Shown here in pieces: positions 1 to 10,570 of a DNA stretch of 64,000 nucleotides. The position numbers were made by a program, and so were the translations under genes. Position 1 is the first letter of the stretch. Every line of letters begins with the position of its first letter. Source of the DNA: Emmonsiellopsis sp. PD_33 (taxonomy: Eukaryota; Ascomycota; Eurotiomycetes; Onygenales; Ajellomycetaceae); contig JANTQF010000096.1 in assembly GCA_032988165.1 (NCBI GenBank), positions 1 to 64,000 on the forward strand, in the 5' to 3' direction. The notes below the pieces were generated by a model. It searched no databases. It was not told the DNA's origin and was given only the letters and a program-made list of their open reading frames with translations.

Positions 1-600
1 TTCATTATATCTCTATTAATATTAGACTTTTCTAAAAACTGATTTCATATTTGAACTCAGCATAAAATTCTGGTTATAATGATATATATTACATAATATA
101 TTACTAAGATTTCAAAATCACCTGATTCAAATCAATTCCAAATTCAATTTGGATTCAGGGAATTCAGCCAATTCAAATTCAATTCAGAATTGATGGATTC
201 AGTTTACACACTGCTTCAGCCACATTTGCAATGAATAGGGCTGGCATGGCTGCATGGGTTCCCATCTTGTTCTATTGTCCTGACATTGGCATGCCACAGG
301 GTATGAGCATTTGGAGAGAGAACTGTTGTTATCATCATGCTGCCCCAGCCCAATTTCAACTATTCACTGACAATAAACTGCATTATGCAGTGCATATACA
401 TCCAGATATCAGCACAAGTTTGTGTGGTCTTGCCTTTCCTTTTTAACTGGAGATTCCTGGGTGACAGTAATTATTTGATCACTCATCATGATCTTAGCAC
501 TCATGTTGAATGTTGGATGCAAAATAGTGATTTGTTCAACAGGGTGAAGCTCATTGGTGCCTCTGCTGAAGGATTCTGCAGCGACGATTATCGTGATTAG
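1..600. repeat. AT-rich, CpG-free repeat relic
   Basis: The first 580 bases contain no CG dinucleotide that I could find, while the sequence just after (from about 583) has normal CpG content. Bases 120-205 are a low-complexity run of AATTCA-like words. Short open frames exist (231-446, 337-600) but resemble no protein I recognise. The composition matches the dead retrotransposon at 30.6-36 kb, so I read this as the edge of another mutated transposon. No terminal repeat is visible inside the window, so family assignment is not possible. Confidence 0.5.
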
Positions 601-1545
601 TGATATTCTTTTTGTGGCTTTTAAGTTCAGGTTGGAGGATAAAAACAGAGGTTGCGCAGAACGGGATAGTAGTTAGGAATGATTATTGCAGGGCTCAATA
701 ACTTATTAGTATGCTTCCCTCGCTACGAAGGCGAAGGGCCGATAATTTCCCCGTTCATTGTGCTTTTTATTCTTTGGCCGGTGTGACCCGCCAACTTTAT
801 CAACGAATAACCTTTCGTTCCTGGCTTGATATCCTTGGTTCTGCGGCCGGGTAACCAGTTGTTTGTGCGGAACTCGGATTCGGAGTGCGGTGTTGCGCAT
901 TTTAAAGGTAGGAGGCGAGGTTGAAGATGATGAACAGAAGTCTCGATGATGACGGCGAAGAGGAGGCTCAGCTGTGGGAAGGTTGAAGACTCTCGGATTG
1001 ATCTCGGAGGCGAGAATCTCTCTCCCGTGTGATCACGTGCTGCGCTAGCTAGATCGGGAATAGGGCGGAGAGCCGCTTAGTAAGTCATGACTAAGCGGAC
1101 CGGTTCCATCCACGACGACCGCGTTCCAACCTCGTCCGCAGACAAAATACGCATCACAGCCCTGCAACGGCGTATGTGGTCGGATATCAGTGGCCACTGG
1201 ACGGTATGAGCTCGTATGGACCTCCTTGCTGCCGTCCCACTGAGTTTTGATTGTTTGTTGCTGACCGTCTCTCGCTCTTTGTTCTGGGATGGGGGCTTCG
1301 TGGTTACATGGCAACACAATCGAGAAACACCTACCAACACAACCACCCCGTCTCTGCCTAGACCTTGACCGTTCTCATGTTCACTGGGCAATGAGCCTAG
1401 GTTACGCAGTCTCCTAATGCTTGATCATTCTGCTTGTTGATGTTGAAGAATCTTCTGCCTCCTCGCATGCTTGCAGCTATCTAAACAGGCAAACGCAATA
1501 CAAAGATATCTGTTCTTTCGTGCCTTTCAGATCATCCTCTTGCAA
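601..1545. other. Intergenic, upstream of helicase gene
   Basis: No supported gene. Overlapping antisense frames at 706-900 and 1045-1391 have no recognisable domain. The stretch probably holds the promoter and leader of the helicase gene that starts at 1546. A frame open from 1471 has no ATG before 1546. Confidence 0.5.
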
Positions 1546-4500
1546 ATGGCTTCCATATTCTCTAATCGGGCTCGATCTTTTGCAATCCCAATCATAGACC
1601 CGTCTGGTCAGCAAATCTCGGTTGGTGGGCCGAATGGAGCACCGGCGACATCATCTCACAGTCAACCCACCACCCAGGGGACGGGGCCCGAGCCCGCGGT
1701 ATCAAACATCCCAACGCCGCAGGATGGTACGATCCAGATTTACTCAGCCAATTATGTGGCACAAAACTTGAACTCAAGAGTTCAGAACACCCCAGCCGGA
1801 TTCCAAGGCCAACTCAATCATCTTGAACGAAGAAGAGAGGCGTTCGCAGATGAATCAAATCAAATGACCCATATCCCTCACCCGCCGGCATGGTTAGGAC
1901 ATAGAGTTGCGAACGATGCTAGTCAATCTGCCGGCCATTCGGCAACCTGGAAACCGGATCTATACGCCCGGAGTTATGTGCGGGCATACCTACTCGCTGT
2001 TAATCGATCACCCGCTGTGGATAGGTATAGCACTCTTTTAAAGACCATCGATTTTGGGGCCTATATCTCTACCTTCTCTGGTACCACGTTCCTTGACACC
2101 CTGCCTGTTGAAAATCTGCCAGCTCTTAAAAGCGTCCCAGTTTCAATTTCACGTCATACCAAAAATTTGTCGCCCTCTTCATACCTGTATTATTTTGATG
2201 AGTGCCTTCTTTTGGAAGGTATCAAATGCGCGGACGAGCTAGCTGGCCTCAATCTTTACAATGTCATACTTACTCCGATGACGGATGCAAGACAAAATCT
2301 CTTCAGCTTGCATGTACCAGGATTTAAAGATGGGACCCCCAGAGTTGGTTTGGGAGACGTTGTTCTGGTCCGACAAATAATACCTTTCCCACAACTTGCA
2401 CAACAAGGAGTGGAATGGCTCAGCCATAATAAAAAAAACCTCACTGGATCTATTGCACCAGGTTTTTCAGGGCACCAGCTGCATGCTGTTGTCTGGGGAA
2501 TTTCTATTGCGAAGGAAACACTAGTACTCCGTATCGACCATCTTTTACCCGCATCTCGACTCTGCAATATTCAGTTTATCGTCCAGCCAGACTCGTTCGT
2601 TCCACTCTGGAGAGGCCTTGTCGACGTTAGCGATGGCCGGCCTTGGGGACCATATCCTGACCTTGGAGAGGAACCCGCTGGCGCCCTTGGGAATAAACAC
2701 AACTGGTTGCGTCATATGCTATTCCCGGAACCTGACGACTCTATTTTGCAAACGACGCTACCGAAAGGATCGTTTGAACACAACTGGGTGGATAAGGACC
2801 TTAATTACGAACAGATGAAGGCGGTCGATTCCATCGTAACCGGAAACTATGGTACGATTCCGTTTCTGATATCTGGGGTCCCTGGTTCCGGGAAGACCAA
2901 AACGGTAGTGGAGTGCACGTTGCAGCTACTCCTACGCGAATCGCACGTAAAACATCATATCTTGCTCTGTGCTCCCTCCAATCCGGCAGCAGACACTCTC
3001 GCAATCCGCCTTTCGCAACATTTACAACCAAACGAGTTGTTCAGGTTGAACGGGTGGTCAAGAACATTTGCTGAAGTCCGCGATCAATTATTGCCTTACA
3101 CGCATACGGAAAACGATCTTTTTTCGCTACCGCCATTCGAGACTATGATGCGCTACAAGGTTGTTGTGACGACTTGCAAAGATGCACAGATGCTTATCAA
3201 GGCCCGGTTAACCAACCAAGATCTGATGAAGCTGGGCTACGAGATGATGTCTTCCATTGCACCTGGAACGAAGCCAAATCCAAGGGACATGCTTCATTGG
3301 ACGGCGCTTATTGTGGATGAGGCAGCTCAAGCTACCGAGCCAATGGTTTGCGTCCCGCTGACAGTGGTAGCAACTCCTTTATGCGTTAGAGAAGCCGAAA
3401 AGAGCTATAAGAACGGCCCCAGTTTACCACTATTTGTCATGGCTGGGGATCAGCACCAGCTAGGCCCACGAGTTTTGAATACCAGTACAGCACTTTCCGT
3501 CTCCTTGTTTGAACGACTGTTCGCCCGACCCATTTTCGCTGATCACCCTCTCTCCCGTCGCAATGCTGGCCCGTACAAGAAATTGACACAGGCTATGCTG
3601 CCTCTTGCGCGGCCAGCTTTTACCAACCTCACTCGGAACTACCGCTCTCACCGTGCCATTCTTGCCATTCCATCAGTCTTGTTTTACAGCGACACTCTCA
3701 TTCCTTCCGCTGTCCCCGCACATCCCGACGGACCTGTCCCTTCCTGGCCAGGTTGGAAAGCGCCACACCGATGGCCTATACTGTTTTCTTGCAATACATC
3801 TACCGATGATGTCGAGGAGATACTTCATAGTCCAACCGGTAGTGGTCTATTTAACGCTGGAGAAGCACTTAAAGCGCTGCACATCGTGCAGTCATTACTG
3901 AAGCATTCCGACAGCCGAAAATACGACAACTCCACAACCGCACAATCTTCGAACGCCGCCCGCCGTATCGCCCAGGAAGAAATCGCCGTTATCACCCCAT
4001 TCCTCACCCAGGTCACCCATCTCCGGCGTATTTTCCGCGACCATAACCTCCACTCTGTCAACATCGGCCCAGTCGAAGCATTCCAGGGCCTTGAAACACG
4101 GTTCCTGATCATCTGCACTACGCGCACTCGCGCAGAAAAGCGCTTCATCGAGCAAGACCAATCCTTCGGGCTCGGGCTGGTGGGAGAAAAGCGACGGTTC
4201 AACATGGCTCTCACGCGTGCAAAGGAGGGACTGGTCGTAATTGGCAACCCGGATGTTTTGGTGGGGGTATCAAAGGACGAGTCGTGGCGGGCGCTCCTGA
4301 GCTTCTGCGCAAGGAATGGGTGCTGGGAAGTGGATGAGACGAGTAAGGAGACGAGGAGGAGTACTAAACATTGGGCGGATAGATTAAGTGGGCGGCGGGT
4401 GAATGGTGGGGACAAAGATGGAGATGATAAGCAATCCGCGGACGATGATATTCGGCTAGATGGGTATGTGAGTTTGTTGGAGAGGGGGTTGATTTATGGG

Positions 4501-4689
4501 GAGAGTGCGTCGACGGAACATGATCTTGACGACGGGGACATGGCGGCCGCCAATGGATATCCGACGAAGGGAGGCCGTGGAAAGGATCGCCTCGGCAAAC
4601 GACGCGACGCAGATGACGACTACGATGCTGCGATGTGGACGGCGGGAATTATCGCGGAGGAGGTGCTGAGGGGATGTCTCGACGATTAA
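1546..4689 (+). CDS. SF1 (Upf1/Mov10-like) helicase
   Basis: Single-exon gene of 1047 aa. The frame opens earlier, at 1471, but the first ATG in it is at 1546, giving MASIFSNR. About 440 N-terminal residues without a recognised fold precede a full SF1B helicase core: Walker A GVPGSGKT near residue 444, Walker B VDEAAQ near 588, the AGDQHQLGP motif III near 633, NYRSH near 698, EAFQGLE near 845 and ALTRAKEG near 887. The LNYEQ segment just ahead of Walker A and the CAPSNPAAD block resemble MOV10/SDE3-type RNA helicases more than DNA repair helicases. The C-terminus after residue 940 is charged and low complexity. Substrate and pathway (RNA silencing or RNA surveillance) are inferred only from family resemblance. 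Confidence 0.85.
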   Translation: MASIFSNRARSFAIPIIDPSGQQISVGGPNGAPATSSHSQPTTQGTGPEPAVSNIPTPQDGTIQIYSANYVAQNLNSRVQNTPAGFQGQLNHLERRREAFADESNQMTHIPHPPAWLGHRVANDASQSAGHSATWKPDLYARSYVRAYLLAVNRSPAVDRYSTLLKTIDFGAYISTFSGTTFLDTLPVENLPALKSVPVSISRHTKNLSPSSYLYYFDECLLLEGIKCADELAGLNLYNVILTPMTDARQNLFSLHVPGFKDGTPRVGLGDVVLVRQIIPFPQLAQQGVEWLSHNKKNLTGSIAPGFSGHQLHAVVWGISIAKETLVLRIDHLLPASRLCNIQFIVQPDSFVPLWRGLVDVSDGRPWGPYPDLGEEPAGALGNKHNWLRHMLFPEPDDSILQTTLPKGSFEHNWVDKDLNYEQMKAVDSIVTGNYGTIPFLISGVPGSGKTKTVVECTLQLLLRESHVKHHILLCAPSNPAADTLAIRLSQHLQPNELFRLNGWSRTFAEVRDQLLPYTHTENDLFSLPPFETMMRYKVVVTTCKDAQMLIKARLTNQDLMKLGYEMMSSIAPGTKPNPRDMLHWTALIVDEAAQATEPMVCVPLTVVATPLCVREAEKSYKNGPSLPLFVMAGDQHQLGPRVLNTSTALSVSLFERLFARPIFADHPLSRRNAGPYKKLTQAMLPLARPAFTNLTRNYRSHRAILAIPSVLFYSDTLIPSAVPAHPDGPVPSWPGWKAPHRWPILFSCNTSTDDVEEILHSPTGSGLFNAGEALKALHIVQSLLKHSDSRKYDNSTTAQSSNAARRIAQEEIAVITPFLTQVTHLRRIFRDHNLHSVNIGPVEAFQGLETRFLIICTTRTRAEKRFIEQDQSFGLGLVGEKRRFNMALTRAKEGLVVIGNPDVLVGVSKDESWRALLSFCARNGCWEVDETSKETRRSTKHWADRLSGRRVNGGDKDGDDKQSADDDIRLDGYVSLLERGLIYGESASTEHDLDDGDMAAANGYPTKGGRGKDRLGKRRDADDDYDAAMWTAGIIAEEVLRGCLDD

Positions 4690-5786
4690 TAACCAGCGCA
4701 AGGGGTACGGTGAAGGGACTAGGAGTGGAGGGGATATACAAACGGCTGGTGATGACGGAACCAACAGTACGAAATACCCCTATCTACGGGGACGAATGTA
4801 ATCAAGGAATAGAGAAATAAACCCAAGCCAAAAAAAGAAAGTAAATAGAAAAGGTAAAAAAAAAATATGAAAAGCAACCCAATGGAACTCGAAAACAAGA
4901 GTATTAAAAGTGCCTAATAGCATGCTCTAGATGCGGAATATAATTATCCAGGGGAACAGGGCGAGATAAGCTTCACATAACCACATTTGATTGGTTCCAG
5001 CACGCCAAGCATGCAGGGCAGACACTAGTCCCAAAACGGCATCGGCGGAATGATCCACCGATCTCCGCCGAGGCTGGGAAGTCACCTGACCTGGATAGCC
5101 AACGTCAACCAACCTCCTTGAACGACGCATCAACCACCCAGTTTGCTGTACAACCCCCGCTTCCAGGCTGTTGCGGATGGCCAGGCATTCTAAGCAGGGA
5201 ATAGCCGTGCAGAATCAAGGTTCCCCCCCGACTACGCGCTCAATTGCTGCCCCGCCTGCCAATCGCCGCCAGCCACCGCCATCCGCGGCTCCACACTGCC
5301 CTGCCCAGCACTCGTTCTGGCCCATCTCCCAGCCTCTCTTTTGCGCGCCATCAAAACAACCTCCTCGCCCATGGACATCCGCTCTCCCTCTTCTCTTCTC
5401 TGCACGTCGCGAGGACCGACTTCTGCTACTACTTCGTCTTCCCCTCCTCGCCGTCGTCGTTGCTCAGCTCACTCTCTTTTAAACCAGCCTTGAACAAGTC
5501 GCGTTCTGGACAATTAGCTTCCACCCCACCCGATTGGCGTCGCAGCTTGCCTCGCGTTTTCTGTCGTCATTGTCCCCGGCTGTGTTGGCTGCGTTGCTGT
5601 TTTTGTCCACACATGCGACGCAACGCTTTCGTCCCTCGGAATCGCTCGTTTACAGACTCCTTCGTTCTCCTTCTTTTCTGACAACCGTTGTTTTTTTGTT
5701 TTTTATTTTCCGCGCGGCATTAAAACTGTGCCCGTTCGACGGCTGTACGGAGCTTGCGCTGAACATTCCCCCCTTACCCCGCCATC
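4690..5786. promoter_or_regulatory. Intergenic with CT-rich leader of the C2 gene
   Basis: No gene seen between the helicase stop and 5786. From about 5220 to 5786 the plus strand is rich in C and T, with long pyrimidine runs, as is common just upstream of and inside 5' leaders of strongly expressed filamentous fungal genes. Short open frames here (5171-5482, 5244-5681, 5534-5914) have no recognisable domain and may act as upstream ORFs if the leader is long. Confidence 0.4.
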
Positions 5787-8696
5787 ATGGTTTCGAAGGC
5801 CACGAAGATGGCCCTAGGTGGGCATACGGCGGGTATTTTCGCGGATATGTCTGTGGATGGGCCTCCCATTGGTACTCTGGTCACCATCATCGATCGCGCG
5901 AAAAATCTGCCTAATAGGAAGAGTATGGGCAAGCAGAATCCCTACTGTGCCTGTCGACTTGGGAAGGAGGCGAAGAAAACCAATACCGATATGCGGGGTG
6001 GGCAGACGCCAAAGTGGTGAGTGCACAAGTTTTAAATAAGTAATCCCGTATACCCAATTTCTAACGTTTCCGTTTCCTTGTTTAGGGACCAAGAGCTGCG
6101 GTTTACTGTGCACGAATCGCCTGATTACTACCAACTGAAGGTGTCTATTTTCAACGACGATAAGAAAACCGATTTGATTGGTGAGACGTGGATCGACCTC
6201 AAGAACGTGGTGATCCAGGGAGGCGGGCAGAATGACTTGTGGCACAGCCTGCAGTACAAAGGAAAATATGCTGGGGATATCAGAATTGAATTAACCTACT
6301 ACGACACCCGTCCAAAGGATGAGGCGGTGATTGGGCGAAGAACGGGGGTTGAAAAGGTTGAGGCAAAGGCGGAGACGTCACATTCAGCCGTATCAGGGCC
6401 CCGGCAGGCAAAGCCCAAGCGAAGACCGCTCCCGGCCGACCCGACCGGCTCGTCTCCGGCTCGACCACCGTCGTCTGACCGGGTTGCACCCCCCAAGACA
6501 CGAGATAATTATCCCTCCCCGGCTCGGCCACCAATGCCAGAACTTCCCCAGTCTACACCCCCTTCGCATCCCCAGAGAGCCTACGACACGCCTGATGATC
6601 TCCACCGTCAATGGGGACCTCCGCAGACCAATGTTGTCCAGAAGAATTCCACCCCGACACGCCAACCCCCTCAACCCCACGAGTCCTACCAAAATACACC
6701 TCCTCGAGAGCCAATCCAAGAACTACCAGGCGACTATGATCGCCGTGCCACTATGCCTCCTATGCCTCCATCCCGAGACGGGTCTTATCCCCCACCACCA
6801 CAAGACTATGGCCAGCTGAATCATGTGGATCAAAATGCCTATGACTACCCCCTCGACCCAATACATCCCCGAGATGCCCACCAGACTCCTCCGCGTCAAA
6901 ATGTTTATCAGATGCCCGCTCCAGAGCATTACAGCGGACCATCACCGTCATACCAACCGCCATCCAGGGGCTCCCCATATGGTGCCGCCGACCCACATTC
7001 ACATTCGCACTCTCCCGACCCCCCTCTACAACCTCCTATAAATCCTGTCTCCGGGGATCACCACAGCCACTACCATCGATACAGCACGTCCCATACAAAC
7101 AACGACGTTTTCCGCGACAGCCCACTACGTAATTCTGTCAATCACTCGGATTTCCACCCCCGCCATGAATACATGCAAGCCCATGTTCAAGATGAAGAGG
7201 AGGAAGGACCTCCTCCTCCGCCACCGGCTCATCGCCAAGTCTTTAGCCAACCACCTCTACCGCCGCCAGCAGAGCACCCACAAAATGATATGCAGCCCAT
7301 ACCAATGCCGGAGCCCCTGAATGTGGAGCCACGAAGAACATCGCCCCTTCCAAACGGCGGTCAGCAGACATATGTTGCCTACTCTCCCAATTATTCCAGT
7401 CAGTCGTTCCAACCTACGGACCGGGAACCGGTGTATTCAACGTCCCCAACCCCGTCGTACAATCATGCATACCATAACAGGGGGTACTCACAAGACCGTC
7501 CAAGCACATCGAATGGGGAGCTTGTCCCATCCGCTTTGGTGCCTGGGTATGAAGCAACCGTTACCGATGAACCGGAGCAAGAGATGTATGATTCCCATCT
7601 CAGGCGGCAGCCAAGTAATATCCCGTCACAGCCGACTCCACCCGCCCAGGTGATGCGCACGTCTCCGGGTATTACATCCGAACGGCCTTCTTCACGAAGC
7701 CCAGACCTCCGACAAATACCTGCCCGCAAATCGGTCAGCCCCCATCCCCCTCCGAAGGATTCTGCTGCGCTTCCTTCTACCCCCTTCTCTCCGGATTGTT
7801 ACGACGCTCTGAATCCCAACGCGTCGACTTCTGCTGCCGTCCAGCAGCCAAATTCACCGTATGACACGCCAGAGGCAGCCATGGAGGCCGCTCGACAGCG
7901 GGAGGTCGAGAAGTTACGCGATCTGGGCCCGATAATAGGGAATGATGGCCGAGTGATCGATCCATCTGATCATCTTCCTACAGACACCTGGGCTCCTGAA
8001 CCGGAGCGCAAGTCTAGAAAACCGGAGATTGTCGTCCGGTTCAAGCATGCACCGCAAAACTCGTCGCGATTTTCTTCGCGGGAGTCGTCGTCAACCAACC
8101 AACGACCACATTCTGTCGTCGCCCCGTCCTATTCCTCGCAAGCTCCCCCACCCCAACCAATAAATGCAGTAACCACTTCATCACAAAATTCCGGCCGCAA
8201 CCGCCTCCAAAAGCAACCCACCAGACCACAATCATACATCCAACCCAGCCCCAGTCGGCCACCAAAAGAACATACCCCGTCGCCTCGAATCAGCAACGCT
8301 CTCCGCGAGCGCGACCCATATGGCTACAACGGCAATCCTACCACCAGCACACCACCTTACCACAGCAGCACCTCCAACACTGCACCTGCATACAACAGCC
8401 GCACTTCCCCCTCCCCCACCTCCCACCACTCCCCATCAAATCACATGGTCCGCCATTACCACAACACATCAACTGGTCCGCCCATCCCTGCGAAGATTCC
8501 TGTTCACCCCGGTACCCAAAATTACCCCGGTGGATATGGAGGATCGGGAGCTGGCAGCGGTCATGGAGGTGGGGAGTTTGATGCACTTAGTGAGGAGATG
8601 AAGAGGATTGATATTGGTGTTGGGCCAGGGAGTGCCGGGAAAGGAGGGAGGAGGGGGAGGGTTTCGTTTGCAGGGAGTCCGGGGTATGGTGGTTAG
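5787..8696 (+). CDS. C2-domain cytokinesis protein, Inn1/Fic1-like
   Basis: Two exons, 5787-6016 and 6086-8696, 946 aa. The intron (6017-6085) has a GTGAGT donor, CTAAC branch site and TTTAG acceptor, and splits the Trp codon inside the C2 domain. The start lies in the strong context GCCATCATGG. Residues about 20-145 form a C2 domain (GTLVTIIDRAKNLPNRK, then DLIGETWIDLKNV and DLWHSLQYKGKYAGDIRIEL). The remaining 800 residues are proline-, serine- and histidine-rich with many PxxP cores. This layout, a single N-terminal C2 domain plus a long disordered SH3-ligand tail, matches yeast Inn1 and fission yeast Fic1, which link the actomyosin ring to septum synthesis through SH3 partners such as Hof1/Cdc15. 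The role here is inferred from that family. Confidence 0.75.
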
Positions 8697-10570
8697 CGGA
8701 TAAGTGGAAAAGAATCCTTTTCTTTTGTTATTGGGTATAGAAGGATAAAGGCTCTGGGATTGGGATTGGATTGGGATGGACTGGGAGTTTCATCCGGATC
8801 GATAGATGGGACATGGTAGGTTCCTTTAGAGGAGGATGGATAGAGGGATTCTGTATCTTTTCGATTTTTGAATATCTCCCGGCCATTGCTATTGCAAATG
8901 GATGTTTTGATATTTTGATCTCTTTGATTGGCGTTGATATTTGGTTCGTCGATCGATCGATCGATCGACTGACTGATTCGGGATCTGGGAGGCATTCTTC
9001 AACATTTTATCTTATACTTGATTTGTTTGCTGCTATGTATTCACTTTGTACCCATCGATTCCCTCTTGCGTTTTCCTTTTGGTTTTTGTTCGTTATTTCG
9101 ATTCAGTCCACCACGCCGCAAGGGGGAACATACGCCCAACCTTGGGTGGTGGTGGATCAGCTACTGGGTGGCTGATCCTCAAAACTGAACTCTTCGTCGA
9201 TTTCTACTGCGATTCTCGGGAAGGGAAACGATTCGATGCTCTCAGGGGTATTGATCTTTCTTATGATTACTTATGTTGTCGCTGCTGTTGCTTGCTCGAT
9301 ACTGTTGTGATACCAAAAATATACCAATTTTGTCTTTTTCTTTTTTTCAAAGACCCCTTTTTGTTGATTGATGGCTACACACAACTATGGCAAACCTACG
9401 TGAAGTATTCTCCATAACTATATCTTCCCAAGAAAGAAAGAGAGGGAAGGTACCTATTCTACCTCTGGCCAACGGAATATGAAGGCTTACCCTACCCTAC
9501 CTCCCCAGGCTTAAGAAAAAAACCATGAGTTCCCCGCTGCCCCTGAAGCTAACCACCGCTACGCTCGCCTCTCCACCCAGAGCATTTGAAAGACAACCTC
9601 AAACGAGCAAGACAGGGCAAATTGGATGTGAGTGTTTCATTTCATTTCATGGAATGTGCTGGCGCATGAGAAGCGTTCACGGCGGCGGACAAGTAAGGTA
9701 GTGGAGTGCTGATGGAGTGGTTCGTCACCTGGGTCTCGTTCCTATTTCTCGACCGTTGTCTGGGTAGTCGTTTAACTAAATCCACCTAGCCACTTGGCCC
9801 TTTCTTCACTTCATCAACATGATATTCCCCCACGGTCCCGATATCGAGATACTTGATGTCTATATTTTCTCGCCAGAGGGTCGCGGAACGCTTTAGTTTG
9901 CCGGTTGGTCACTCCTGATAACAAATCGCCATGAGCTGCGCCCTGTTGATGACCTGCCGTCATATTGACACATACCACCGCCCCGAAAATCCATGACGAC
10001 CTATCTACCTAGCTACACTTCCCGGTCCTCAAGCAATGGTAAAGACAGCCAGCCCTCCAGGAGCGTTCGTTAAATGCGGATGAGAATTTATGGGTGCTTT
10101 CTACACCTTGCCAGGCCACGTTCTACGAGTTATTGCTATTCCTGTCCCTTGACCTCTGTGTGCAGCGGATGGGAGAAAGCTGGCGTTTTCTCGATGTTCG
10201 AATTCTTGTCAACGAACCAGCTCACTGGCCGCCGGCCAGCCCCCTGAGAATCGCCGGTTACAAACCAAGTGGCCAATGCATGGATTTACGGAAGCTTGCG
10301 ATGGTGCAGATGCTACGATGAGAGAGAGCTTTGTTCCGAGGAATGACAACTGACCTGGTAGTTGGTTCCCTTACTGGAAGGGTCAGCATACCCGGGAAAT
10401 ACGTGGGTGGGTGGGATTACATCGTTATAGCTTTGTCCGGGAGCAAAGTGAGCAACGATGTGTTTTCGAAAAGGCAACCCTGCTTTCGACTTTCGACTAG
10501 AGATTTGGGAATAAGGGAATTAAGTGTGCTTGAAGCTGTCAATTAATGTAGAGGGAATAACATGGAACTA
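8697..10570. other. Gene-poor intergenic stretch
   Basis: About 1.9 kb between the C2 gene and the end of the NLR gene. Only short frames without recognisable domains are present (8771-9175, 9046-9417, 10094-10321). It should contain the 3' untranslated ends of two genes that converge on it. I see no tRNA or other RNA gene. Confidence 0.5.
8948..8968. repeat. GATC tetranucleotide microsatellite
   Basis: About five tandem copies of the self-complementary word GATC, running into a short GACT repeat. It lies about 250 bases after the C2 gene stop codon. No function is suggested. Confidence 0.8.

Noticed and set aside
5171..5914. Three overlapping plus frames before the C2 gene as coding exons
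   Set aside because: Pyrimidine-rich low-complexity translations with no domain; the ATG at 5787 has a strong context and starts directly into the C2 domain.
10190..10215. GTTCGAATTC, resembling a tRNA B box
   Set aside because: No matching A box or cloverleaf stems at the required spacing on either side. No tRNA gene was found anywhere in the window.
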